Below are positions 52,101 to 59,316 of a stretch of DNA of 64,000 nucleotides, piece after piece (position 1 is the stretch's first letter; every line of letters begins with the position of its first letter). Below the pieces are notes generated by a model. The model searched no databases, had not been told where the DNA came from, and worked only from the letters and a program-made list of their open reading frames with translations. This stretch comes from an uncultured Bacteroidales bacterium (GTDB lineage: Bacteria > Bacteroidota > Bacteroidia > Bacteroidales > Paludibacteraceae). Position numbers and translations under genes: made by a program. The stretch is taken from assembly GCA_900320865.1 (NCBI GenBank), contig ONTT01000007.1, forward strand, positions 1 through 64,000. The letters are read 5' to 3'.

Positions 52101-55100
52101 GCGATTACCGCTTCGGATAAGAAGGGCAATAATGTACCGCTGAATACCGTAGATGCAGAGCACTTCATCTACAGCGTAGAGGTAGAGGAGATGCCGACTA
52201 TCGAATATACGAAGAAAGACGGTCAGAAGGTAGATATCAACTATACGCTGGATGGTGCTGTATTGATCGTAACGGCTGCGGATGGTGTTACCACGCGTAC
52301 CTATACCGTTAACCGTGTAGATCCGATCGTGACTACCTCGGCTCAGATCGACGAGTTCTCCTTAGGAGGAAACCCGTGGGATAAGTTAGGTAAAGACGAC
52401 TACGAAGAGACATTGGCTAAACCGGAAGAACTCATTACCTTCGAGCGTGAGTTCAAACAAGACTCGTTAGTCTATATCCAAACGCCGGATTCGATGGAGT
52501 GGAAAGTATTTGGTTCTGAGAACCATCGTTACGTGCTCCGTTATCCGACCGAGCCGTCCGACAATGTGGACTTGGCGAATATCCTCATCAATGGCGTACC
52601 GTACAGCGGCTTCAGCGTACTGGACGATGAGTACACGATTGAGGTGGATTCGATGATTACCTTGACGGCTGTTGAGTCAGAGCCGGAACAGAGCGTAGTA
52701 ACGACGCAAACGACCGAAGCGGGCGAAATCGTGGTTTATACTTCTGTCGTAACCGCCGAGAACGGCGACAAACGTACCTATAAGATGACGGTTCGTCGTC
52801 CGCGTAGCGATAACGCCTTCCTGGCCGGCATCCTCTTGGATAGCGTGCTGGTAGAAAACTTCGATCCGGCAACCCTCACTTATACCGTCGTGCTGCCGAC
52901 GCCGGCTGTCAAAGTAACACAGCCGCAAATGCCGTCGCTTACCTATGTAGTGGGCCAGACAGGACAGAAAGTAGAACTGACCCCGGGTGAGTTGAACGGT
53001 AACGACACCGAAATCATCGTGACCAGCGAAGACGGTGTAAATAAGAATACCTATTTCGTTTCTATTCAAGCGCAGCCGAGCGCATGTGTGGACCTGACGG
53101 GTATCACTGTGAACGGCGTGGCTGTAGATCAGTTCGAGCCGGGACGTCACTTCTATTCGCAGTCTTTGGCTACGAATAATATTGAGATTGACTACCTCTC
53201 GGATGATCGGTTCCAGACGGTTACTATCCTCAAGGAGACCATTCGTGAAGACCACGAATATCGCTTCACGCTTAATGTGAAAGCAGAGAATGGCGATGAG
53301 GCAAACTACGAGGTAACAATCTACGTAGAGAACCAGTCGAACGATGCGAAGTTGGCGAACATTACGTTGGATGGAAAGAACTTTGAGGACTTCGAGCGTG
53401 CGCTCAACTTAGACCTTACCTTCGATCCGGGTAATAACAACTACGAGATCAACCTGCCGTCCGGCACTACGATCGTTCCGGAGGTAAGCGCCCAGTTGAA
53501 GATGGATGGTCAGCAAGTAGAGATTGTCCATAAAGTAAATCCGGAGACCAACTTCACTGACTCGATCTTGCTCGAGGTAACAGCCGTAGATGGTGTAGAG
53601 AAGAATACGTATACGCTGAAGTTCCTTGTTCCGCTCTCCACTAATGCGGACCTGAGTATGATCTTCCTTGATGGTGATTCGCTTAAGAACTTCGATCCGA
53701 CCTATTACTTCTATCAGGTGGAACTGCCTGTCGGCGTTCATACCATGCCGGAAGTAGCAGCCCAGAAGGGTGAGGCCGGTCAGACGATTAAGTCGATTGA
53801 AATTGATCAAGACAAGCTGCAGGCAACCATCAAAGTGCTGGCGGAGGATAAGACCGTTCGAGAGAACACCTATGTAGTAGTATTCCATCTGACGCAGTCC
53901 GAAGAGGATAAACTGGAGATGATCTATCAGGATGGCGATTCGTTGACGGGCTTCGATGAGAATACGATGTATTACGCGCTGTCGCTGCCGGTAGGTACAA
54001 GCAACTTCCCGGATCTGGGCTGGTTGGAGAAAGACGACTACCAGACCATCACGATGGATACGGTAGAGGCTACGCTCAATACCCTCATCCGTCAAATCGT
54101 CGTTACCTCTGAAAGCGGTAAGAAGAATACCTACACTGTATCGTACACCATCGAGAAATCGGATGTGGATACCCTGCAGATGCTCTTCATCGACCATAAG
54201 CCGTTGGCTAATTTCGAAGGAAAGACCATCGTTTATCTGGATACCCTCTCTGCAGCCTATGCAGCCGAGTTGGCGGGCCAGCTGCCGATCGTAGAATATA
54301 CCGTTGGCGATGAGTATCAGACGGTACTCGTATCGCAAGTGCCGGAGGATGAGTTGAGCGATAAATCGCTGGGTTACAAATCCATCATCACCGTTACGGC
54401 TGCTACCGGTAAGACACGTGTCTATACGATTCACTACCCGGTTGAGCTCTCGAATGATGCGACGCTGAACATGATCAACGTATCGGCTAAGCCGTTGGCT
54501 AACTACGATGCCGAGCGCTTCAACTACCGTCTTGAGATTGCCAAAGAGGCTTCGGTGCCGGTGGTAACCGTCATCAAGAAAGAGGAAGCGCAGACCTACG
54601 AGATCCGCGCGCTGGGTGATACGGTTCAGATCGTTGTTTGGGCTGAGTCCAAGAAAGACAGCGCTACCTATACGCTGACCTTCGAGCGTCTGAAATCGGC
54701 GAATACCATGCTGCGTGATATCATCCTGACCGATATCAACAGCGGTGACCGTCTGCCGTCGTCTGAGTTCCCGTATCGTCCGGAGGTTTACAGCTATATC
54801 GTCAACGTTCCGTATGACTCGAAGAAAGAACTCATCTCGCTCATCCCGACGATAGAGCCGGAGTTCTACGAGGAGGAGCAGACAGCCGATACCACGGTGC
54901 ACTACCTGCCGGACGGCGATATCCAAATCGATATCACGGTAACAGCTGCGAACGAGGAGGACCAGGCGATCTACTCGATCATCTTCCACTTCGTGAAACC
55001 GGCTGATGCTACCTTGGCTTCGTTGACTATCAAGGGCGAAGAGTTCATTGACTTCCGTCCGACCAAGACCGAGTACGTCTATGCACACCCGTACGGTACC

Positions 55101-55841
55101 GATCCGGCGGATTACTTCACGATTGATGAAGTGAAGTACGTGCTGAGCGACTCACTGGCTGTAGATACGATGTATATGGATGAGTCCGGCGTGATCAACA
55201 TCGTCGTTGTAGCGCAAGACGGTCGTACGAGTCTGACCTACCTCATCTCGCAAACCACAGCGGAGGATGGCGATAACGCCCTCGCATGGATTACCATTGA
55301 CGGCGATACCATCCCGGGCTTCGATCCGGAAGTGCTCTTCTATACCTACTACGTCTTTGAATCCGACATGCCGTCGCTCAACGCTGAGCCGCGTTCGGAG
55401 AATGCCGATGTAGATAAGGGCCGTGTAACAGCAGGCGATACCACTACAATTATCTGTACCGCAGCCGATGGCTCGGAGCGCTACTATTACGTTTACTTCG
55501 CGATCACGACCGTTAACCCGGGTGATGTGGCTACGAGCGGCGATGTACTGATCAAGCGTGTACCGGGTGCTATGCAGCTGGCTGCTTATACGGTTCGTCA
55601 AGGTGTTTCCATCGCCCTGTACGACCAATACGGACACCTGCTCTACAACGAGCGTGTACCGGTAGCGAACCCGAACAACACCGAGATCGTAGAAGACTCT
55701 GACCAGAAGGAATTCCTCAATGATGTGGATGGCTTCAACTCGGGTCTGATCATCGACGTACTGCCCGGACAGCCGTATTTCTACTGCTTCTATTACGATG
55801 GCAAAAAGAAACTTGCTTCCGGCAAAATTATGTGCTACTAA
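46191..55841 (+). CDS. Giant cell-surface protein: ~30 cadherin-like repeats, two PCMD modules, probable T9SS signal
   Basis: 3,216 residues. The signal peptide is MSKFLQRILVILTVVMLPMT and starts at the ATG 46191, chosen because the upstream ATG at 46140 adds 17 residues before it. Residues about 25-275 form a PCMD-like (putative carbohydrate-binding) domain. About fifteen beta-sandwich repeats of roughly 80 residues follow. A second PCMD-like module (about 1574-1797) and about fifteen more repeats come next. Each repeat has the pattern LxxIxxxG-GF-P-Y-LP-GTT-P and VTAxxG-YTI, matching the cadherin-like domain PF12733. The final 100 residues (SIALYDQYGHLLYNERV, then ASGKIMCY) look like a divergent type IX secretion C-terminal signal. 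It is probably a long surface adhesin or glycan-binding fibre, anchored by PorU/PorV (inference). Confidence 0.85.
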   Translation: MSKFLQRILVILTVVMLPMTIFADGYQLPDPSFEDWSGTAFDGKIQPKYWHASNVEQSALGMSFKFNFAIQSEGHTGKYCIVAQDQVVGAAGITETSPSYYSLGYGWQYLEGLNTGSATAGTKGGYGFTHRPDSVSIWIKRIGNNVDKEDFHVLYYAWTETAKGSSYKNKSGSCTSTTVEDEESDIRILLDGNECKTDKAGGQVCEGWWRERKAYGQWTNLRIPIYYINDNTPKKCNLILSASNYPNFRANDGLYEGNSLYVDDVELIYSSKIQTLKVGGKEWKGFDPNSTEVQVFSVPEGTTTVPTVEAYRGAGSLTNPRGTTKDFPGRKLTGSEITITNGTVGGTPTTIVVKAEDGSSTTTYKILFQAAKSSNAKLANIYYTYTNINNEQVRAAVSNFSPSTYNYKIELPYGSKGVPTVEGEKQEDEQTIAYSQAASLQDKATITVTAANGTSKQAYNLTFEIGKLADNTLKDIQVNGKSVPGFTPSQAVYKVSLPTSTTTMPTVTPVSAYADGEQTIVHKAPATIDGGTYTLSVTTPGNIVAKVYKLNFKLEASSYSYLKDLKVGDYIKNFDPQNTTYYVNLPLGTTALPAITWTVGDEYQKVVNSDLGAGVVDGTVRVTVTAGNGDQTVYKIVFSTEKSERSTLKGIQIGGVELEGFDPDVTTYTYALPVGTTTLPEITPIPGDEYQTISVTTAGLNGKTRITVTAGNGTTTIYQIAFSVATFSDNTLQGIYLDGVLIDGFEAEKDEYWVNLPQGTTVRPAVTYQLVNENLQTPSVRDFSGLNGDYKITVRPQSGASRTYIIHFSVATSSNTDLLMIYLNGVEIPGFRSDSLDYIDSLPEGITTIPTVTYKKAEESQRVLSVLEGKTQKITVTAESGAKKEYTVKFVPRASANAFLNMIYLDGVVLPGFKKEVLEYSYPMTGETCPAITVDKAPGQQVTITAPFGAGDAIIKVLPEDGSGNTYTIHFVAKAASSAQLANIALDGVGIPNFSSDSMNYKATYEKVFPTVTYTKKDASQTVQILWKDSVAWLHVADTLGNKAAYSITFSRIYSGDNTLVAIYANGTMIEGFNPAKLNYSYELNAGSDYPEITYKAKEEAQVVFFGKDSVGHWSIAVAAENGNIVTYTVAYTIKPYTDITLKDLKVEGYPFTYIKSLLTYGPFSIPEGVELPKVTAVPEDGQSVMIFNENDSVQRIMVMAENGQTNTYSVIYTRVKSSEVHLANIFIDGKALVGFNPDTLNYTVTLPRDAKVVPNVNPIAQLSNQTVTTYFSKPNGVTVIEVKAQDGTTGKYTIAFPLEKSDNTLLKSLMIDGETKDVNVTEYSFNVPFGTINPYDVAYELDEGQLVHYVDAPLSGVTKIIVTNEKGNNSRTYSISYTVGVPQGVNKVKSVKYSYITAAAQTVNGELEPVKGDNVINLPFGAKSFNITEVEKNFPEQTIQLFDGGIRRGAKIIAVANRSGEDDVEYTITPVMPEFATEGKLQSLKYYTNGEWIDVPRFRPDVYNYMINVKNQPKADSIQAVAYGGKTVTHSDINAQKKQITFTVEGGETYSICWFYDGDEWPFTYERVQTKIAHWYEVSTLGGIFGSEAKDKGAASAPTGYKPKGWHVPADLLAYIDYDATVSHFTYYTGHEVTVNGEKELTLSTLRGGALNSSMPGTMTLGGMNLPDGVKLNGKTKVSFEKTLKNAVQYRNTPEQFAFDYQPIMTTRINTWNAWVCLGTASGTSLVSKDISGSYSNLGKWQTSTTALSYTGTVGKLNIMLCASEASGSSYNIYNGPESYAADLQIRNMRMVFNSALTGAKVNGADAELSDKTFTITVSDDFIGIPSLKFAKKVEDQTQTIEWLNNGEWINGQLTAKVVNYGENANVEGRDSTIYNVILQRTPVTSVEHTADFGSYATTVKDDTVFVNLPYGTKFIPDLTITPASIHQLVSMTKKGNAVTVNVKAEDGAEKTTVYVFRETKENDVEFESAITASDKKGNNVPLNTVDAEHFIYSVEVEEMPTIEYTKKDGQKVDINYTLDGAVLIVTAADGVTTRTYTVNRVDPIVTTSAQIDEFSLGGNPWDKLGKDDYEETLAKPEELITFEREFKQDSLVYIQTPDSMEWKVFGSENHRYVLRYPTEPSDNVDLANILINGVPYSGFSVLDDEYTIEVDSMITLTAVESEPEQSVVTTQTTEAGEIVVYTSVVTAENGDKRTYKMTVRRPRSDNAFLAGILLDSVLVENFDPATLTYTVVLPTPAVKVTQPQMPSLTYVVGQTGQKVELTPGELNGNDTEIIVTSEDGVNKNTYFVSIQAQPSACVDLTGITVNGVAVDQFEPGRHFYSQSLATNNIEIDYLSDDRFQTVTILKETIREDHEYRFTLNVKAENGDEANYEVTIYVENQSNDAKLANITLDGKNFEDFERALNLDLTFDPGNNNYEINLPSGTTIVPEVSAQLKMDGQQVEIVHKVNPETNFTDSILLEVTAVDGVEKNTYTLKFLVPLSTNADLSMIFLDGDSLKNFDPTYYFYQVELPVGVHTMPEVAAQKGEAGQTIKSIEIDQDKLQATIKVLAEDKTVRENTYVVVFHLTQSEEDKLEMIYQDGDSLTGFDENTMYYALSLPVGTSNFPDLGWLEKDDYQTITMDTVEATLNTLIRQIVVTSESGKKNTYTVSYTIEKSDVDTLQMLFIDHKPLANFEGKTIVYLDTLSAAYAAELAGQLPIVEYTVGDEYQTVLVSQVPEDELSDKSLGYKSIITVTAATGKTRVYTIHYPVELSNDATLNMINVSAKPLANYDAERFNYRLEIAKEASVPVVTVIKKEEAQTYEIRALGDTVQIVVWAESKKDSATYTLTFERLKSANTMLRDIILTDINSGDRLPSSEFPYRPEVYSYIVNVPYDSKKELISLIPTIEPEFYEEEQTADTTVHYLPDGDIQIDITVTAANEEDQAIYSIIFHFVKPADATLASLTIKGEEFIDFRPTKTEYVYAHPYGTDPADYFTIDEVKYVLSDSLAVDTMYMDESGVINIVVVAQDGRTSLTYLISQTTAEDGDNALAWITIDGDTIPGFDPEVLFYTYYVFESDMPSLNAEPRSENADVDKGRVTAGDTTTIICTAADGSERYYYVYFAITTVNPGDVATSGDVLIKRVPGAMQLAAYTVRQGVSIALYDQYGHLLYNERVPVANPNNTEIVEDSDQKEFLNDVDGFNSGLIIDVLPGQPYFYCFYYDGKKKLASGKIMCY

Positions 55842-55867
55842 TTAAAAATAGTATATAATTTCGAAAA

Positions 55868-55904
55868 AAATCTCACATGCTCTTGCGTATGTGGGATTTT
55901 TTTT
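55868..55904 (+). terminator. Terminator of the giant gene, overlapping the next promoter
   Basis: AAATCTCACAT (55868-55878), a 10-base loop and ATGTGGGATTT (55889-55899) form an 11-bp stem with one G-U pair, followed by TTTTT. The loop contains TTGCGT, the -33 element of the next gene. Confidence 0.8.
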
Positions 55905-55914
55905 GTAATTTTGC
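55883..55914 (+). promoter_or_regulatory. Promoter of the glycosyltransferase unit
   Basis: TTG (55883-55885, in CTTGCGTATGTGGG) is followed by 20 bases and TAATTTTGC (55906-55914). The -7 box lies in the palindrome ATTTTGC-ggc-GCAAAAT. Confidence 0.75.
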
Positions 55915-55935
55915 GGCGCAAAATCGTCAACGCAC

Positions 55936-57117
55936 ATGTTTGGAATATTCAACGATAACTTTCCGCCTATCCTGGATGGCGTGGCCTTAACGGCGCAGAA
56001 CTACGCCTATTGGTTACATGCGAAAGGGCACGAAGTACGTGTCATCACGGATTACGCACCGAAGATGAAAGAGGTCATCAAGGCGGCGCCGTATCCTATC
56101 AATTTTGTGCCGTCTGTTCCTATTCCGTTCCGTCATCCGTATCGCTACGGACTGCCTTATATCTCGCCGGCGTTCATGCATAATTTCCGTAAGATGCAGT
56201 TTGAGTTAGTGCATGCGCATTGTCCGTTTATCACGGGTGACCTGGCGTACGACGCCGCGAAGAAGCAACAGATTCCCTTGGTAGCGACCTTCCATTCCAA
56301 ATATCGTCAAGATTTCGAGCATAACGTACATAGCAAGCGCATCGTGGATGCGATGGTTCGGATGATCATCCGTTTCTTCAACAAAGCCGATGAGGTTTGG
56401 ATCCCCCAGGCAGCCGTCGAGCCGACGCTGCGTGAGTACGGATATCAAGGCCATGTAGAAGTGGTGGAGAATGGAAATGACTTTTATACGCCGAGACCGC
56501 AGATTGATGCCATGCGGGCGGAGATGCGCGAAGAATTAGGTATGGCGCCCGAGGACATGATGCTGCTCTTTGTGGGTCAACATATCTGGGAGAAGAATAT
56601 CGGATTCATCCTCGATGCGCTGGCGCTGATCAAAGATAAACCGTTCCACCTCTTTATGGTAGGTACGGGCTATGCCGTGCGTGAGATTCGTCATAAGATA
56701 GGTCAGTTAGGTCTGCAGGACCGCGTGACGATGCTCGGTAATATCCATGACCGCGAGCGTCTGAAAAAGATTGATGCGGCGGCGGACCTCTTCCTCTTCC
56801 CTTCGTTGTACGACAACGCGCCGTTGGTGGTTCGTGAGGCGGCGGCCATGCATACGCCGGCGCTGATGCTGCAGGAGGCTACGGCCGCTGAAGTGATCAA
56901 ACCCGATGTGAACGGATTCTTGACGCCGAATGACCTGCAAGCCTATGCCGATAAAATCACGTATCTGCTCGAGCACCCGAAGACCTTGCAGAAAGTGGGC
57001 GATAAGGCCTCGACGACGATCTCTCGTTCCTGGGAGAACGTGATTGATGAGGTGATTTTGCGATATCGCGATATCCAAGAGAGTTATAAATTGAAGCACG
57101 GCATCATCGTGCCCTAA
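55936..57117 (+). CDS. Family 4 glycosyltransferase
   Basis: This 393-residue GT-B enzyme has N-terminal MFGIFNDNFPPILDGVALTAQ and HAHCPFITGD (about 94-103). The C-terminal donor site includes FVGQHIWEKN, LYDNAPLVVREAAAM and EATAAEVI. The pattern resembles lipid glycosyltransferases such as diacylglycerol glucosyltransferase and mannosyltransferases, but sugar and acceptor are not determined. It is the first gene of a three-gene unit with a flippase-like protein and an LTA-synthase-like enzyme, which suggests a membrane glycolipid as product (inference). Confidence 0.88.
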   Translation: MFGIFNDNFPPILDGVALTAQNYAYWLHAKGHEVRVITDYAPKMKEVIKAAPYPINFVPSVPIPFRHPYRYGLPYISPAFMHNFRKMQFELVHAHCPFITGDLAYDAAKKQQIPLVATFHSKYRQDFEHNVHSKRIVDAMVRMIIRFFNKADEVWIPQAAVEPTLREYGYQGHVEVVENGNDFYTPRPQIDAMRAEMREELGMAPEDMMLLFVGQHIWEKNIGFILDALALIKDKPFHLFMVGTGYAVREIRHKIGQLGLQDRVTMLGNIHDRERLKKIDAAADLFLFPSLYDNAPLVVREAAAMHTPALMLQEATAAEVIKPDVNGFLTPNDLQAYADKITYLLEHPKTLQKVGDKASTTISRSWENVIDEVILRYRDIQESYKLKHGIIVP

Positions 57118-57178
57118 CCAATCACCAATCACCAATTACCAATCACCAATCACCAATCACCAATCACCAATCACCAAT
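57116..57178. repeat. Nine-copy ACCAATC tandem between glycosyltransferase and transporter genes
   Basis: CACCAAT units repeat through the whole 68-base gap with one variant (TTACCAAT). It is the longest and purest array of this family in the window. Confidence 0.95.
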
Positions 57179-57185
57179 AATCTCT

Positions 57186-57542
57186 ATGGTTCAAATGTTT
57201 CTTTTGATGCTGCTGCAGACGGCGATGCTCGCCTTCAGTCAGGTGGCGCTTAAACTGGCGATGGAAGGCATGCACTGGGAGTGGAGCTGGTCGTTTATAT
57301 GGCATAATGTCATTCTTAACGGATGGCTGATGCTGGCGGTGACGTTGATGATCGGAGCGAACCTCTTCTGGCTCTGGATGTTGCATAAATACCCGCTCTC
57401 GCAGGTCTATCCGCTGACGAGTCTGGGTTTCATCTTCGGTATGTTATCCGGCTGGCTGATCTTCCATGAGCAGGTGGGTTTCATGCAGTGGCTCGGGGTA
57501 TTCCTGATCATTGCCGGTTGTTTCTGTATCGCAAAAATATAA
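57186..57542 (+). CDS. EamA/SMR-like small membrane transporter
   Basis: This 118-residue protein has four membrane helices and the SMR/EamA signature: an N-terminal helix with FSQVALKLAMEG and helix 3-4 SQVYPLTSLGFIFGMLSGWLIFHE. The size and the QVYPL-FHE pattern match half-size transporters such as the ArnE/ArnF flippase that moves a lipid-linked sugar across the inner membrane. Between a lipid glycosyltransferase and an extracellular transferase, a lipid-linked-sugar flippase is the best guess. It would need a partner or dimer. It starts right after the tandem repeat and ends 4 bases before the next gene. Confidence 0.82.
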   Translation: MVQMFLLMLLQTAMLAFSQVALKLAMEGMHWEWSWSFIWHNVILNGWLMLAVTLMIGANLFWLWMLHKYPLSQVYPLTSLGFIFGMLSGWLIFHEQVGFMQWLGVFLIIAGCFCIAKI

Positions 57543-57546
57543 GCAT

Positions 57547-59316
57547 ATGAAGGAGTGGCGTAAAAGATTTCAAGAATGGCGTAAGAACTGCAAGGAATGG
57601 CTGGCGGAGGGTCACCGCGCCAGTTGGGTGGTATTTGCTTTGTTTGCCCTGTTGTTCTTCTTGCAGACTTTGCTCTTTGATCATTTTGCCTTTCGTGAAC
57701 TGGAGTTGCAGCCTTCTGCTCAGAATCGTTTTGCGATGCTGCTCAGTAAGTTCGCTGCCTCGCTGCTCTTTGCTTCGCTCACCTTCATTCTTCGCGATAA
57801 AAGATGGCTGTTAGGCTTGTCGCTCGTGGTGGATACCTGGTTCGTGGCGAACCTCATCTACATGCGAAACAATCATATCCTGCTCGATGCCGAGGCGTTT
57901 AATATGTCCGGCAACCTGCATGGCTATTTCTGGTCGGTGCTCATCTATGTGGAGTGGAAGATCGACTTGATCTTCTATTTCATGACTTTCCTTTTTGGTC
58001 TCGTCTATTTCTTCACGACAACCAGTAAACGCAATTGGTGGGCATGGATTGGGGTGATTGTAGTGGCTATTGGCTTGCGTTACGCTGCCGAAGGCCTTTA
58101 TGTCAACGACAGGAAGAAACAGCAACAGGAAGTAAAATACGAGGCTGTACCTTTTATCAGGGAGAGAAGGGAGCCGGTTTACGGAACCGATTTCCCCACA
58201 GCGGTTGCTAATACAAGCGTCCTTTATTCGCCGTTCTATATCACGTCGGACTACTACTTGATGGTTAATGAGATTCAGCCCGATCGTCCGTTAGCGGAGA
58301 ATGACTTGGCGATGATGGCGAAGTTGGATAACGGCGAGGACAGCGCTATGCTGAACGGACCGCTGATCATCGTACTGTTAGAGAGTTTGGAAAACTGGGT
58401 GCTCACGCCTCAGATCATGCCGAATTTGTATCGCTTGACGCAAAATGACCACGTCTTCTACGCCAACCGTATTCATACCCAGATCGTAGGTGCGCCCTCT
58501 GCGGACGGCCAGATGTTGGTGAACACCGGTCTGTTGCCCATTAATGCGGGTGCGACCTGTCTGCATTACCCTCGTAACACCTTCCCTGCTATCATGAAGT
58601 TGGCGCCCGACAGCGCGATTTGTCTGCTGCCGCATGACACCTGCGTCTGGAACCAGACAGCGATGTCGCCTGCTTACGGATATGACTCTACTATCTGTTA
58701 TTGCGACATCGATACCATTCTCTTCCAAAAACTCGATAGTTTGGTGGATGACGGTTATCGGTATATCCAGTGTATCACGCAATCCACACATGCGCCTTTC
58801 CTCAATGAGAAATATAGCCGCTTGGAGCTGCCTAAGTCTATGCCCTGGGTGATGAATAACTTCATCCGCGGATTCAATTCGCTCGATGAGGGGCTGGGGT
58901 ATTTCATTCGTAAGATAGAGTCGGACCCGAACCTGCAGAATTATACCATCGTCTTCACGGGCGATCACCGTATTCTGCACTATGAGAAACGGCAGCAGAT
59001 GCAGCAGTTCGCTAATATGTGGACGCGCAAGAAGAAAGATGCCGGCTTGGAATGGATAGCGGACTTGACGCCTACCGACGACTGCCTGCCGCTGATCATC
59101 TATTCGCCGAAGATCTCCGGTAACCCGCGATATACCGAGGACTGCTACCAGATGGATATCTATCCGACCTATCAGTCGCTCTTAGGGGTAGAGAAATATC
59201 GTTGGCACGGCTTTGGTATCAACCTGATGGACGACAAAGCAGAACGCGCCATACATGAGTACGACGCGTTCCCGTTATCCGATAAATTGATTCGCAATAA
59301 TTATTTCCAGCGATAG
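57547..59316 (+). CDS. LTA-synthase-like sulfatase-fold phosphoglycerol/phosphoethanolamine transferase
   Basis: This 589-residue protein has about five N-terminal membrane helices (about 20-190) and a large periplasmic alkaline-phosphatase-fold domain (about 270-585). The metal site begins with LLESLENWV. The nucleophile position, Thr in most LTA synthases, falls in GAPSADGQM (about 313-321) and reads Ser. Further metal ligands are in FTGDHRIL (about 472-479) and near the end. Such enzymes transfer phosphoglycerol or phosphoethanolamine to a surface glycolipid. I use the ATG at 57547; a frame start at 57511 lies inside the transporter gene. The end overlaps the convergent beta-barrel gene by 16 bases. 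Confidence 0.85.
   Translation: MKEWRKRFQEWRKNCKEWLAEGHRASWVVFALFALLFFLQTLLFDHFAFRELELQPSAQNRFAMLLSKFAASLLFASLTFILRDKRWLLGLSLVVDTWFVANLIYMRNNHILLDAEAFNMSGNLHGYFWSVLIYVEWKIDLIFYFMTFLFGLVYFFTTTSKRNWWAWIGVIVVAIGLRYAAEGLYVNDRKKQQQEVKYEAVPFIRERREPVYGTDFPTAVANTSVLYSPFYITSDYYLMVNEIQPDRPLAENDLAMMAKLDNGEDSAMLNGPLIIVLLESLENWVLTPQIMPNLYRLTQNDHVFYANRIHTQIVGAPSADGQMLVNTGLLPINAGATCLHYPRNTFPAIMKLAPDSAICLLPHDTCVWNQTAMSPAYGYDSTICYCDIDTILFQKLDSLVDDGYRYIQCITQSTHAPFLNEKYSRLELPKSMPWVMNNFIRGFNSLDEGLGYFIRKIESDPNLQNYTIVFTGDHRILHYEKRQQMQQFANMWTRKKKDAGLEWIADLTPTDDCLPLIIYSPKISGNPRYTEDCYQMDIYPTYQSLLGVEKYRWHGFGINLMDDKAERAIHEYDAFPLSDKLIRNNYFQR

Noticed and set aside
57116..57178. Repeated units resembling a CRISPR array
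   Set aside because: Units are 7 bases without spacers and no cas genes are near; it is a simple tandem repeat.
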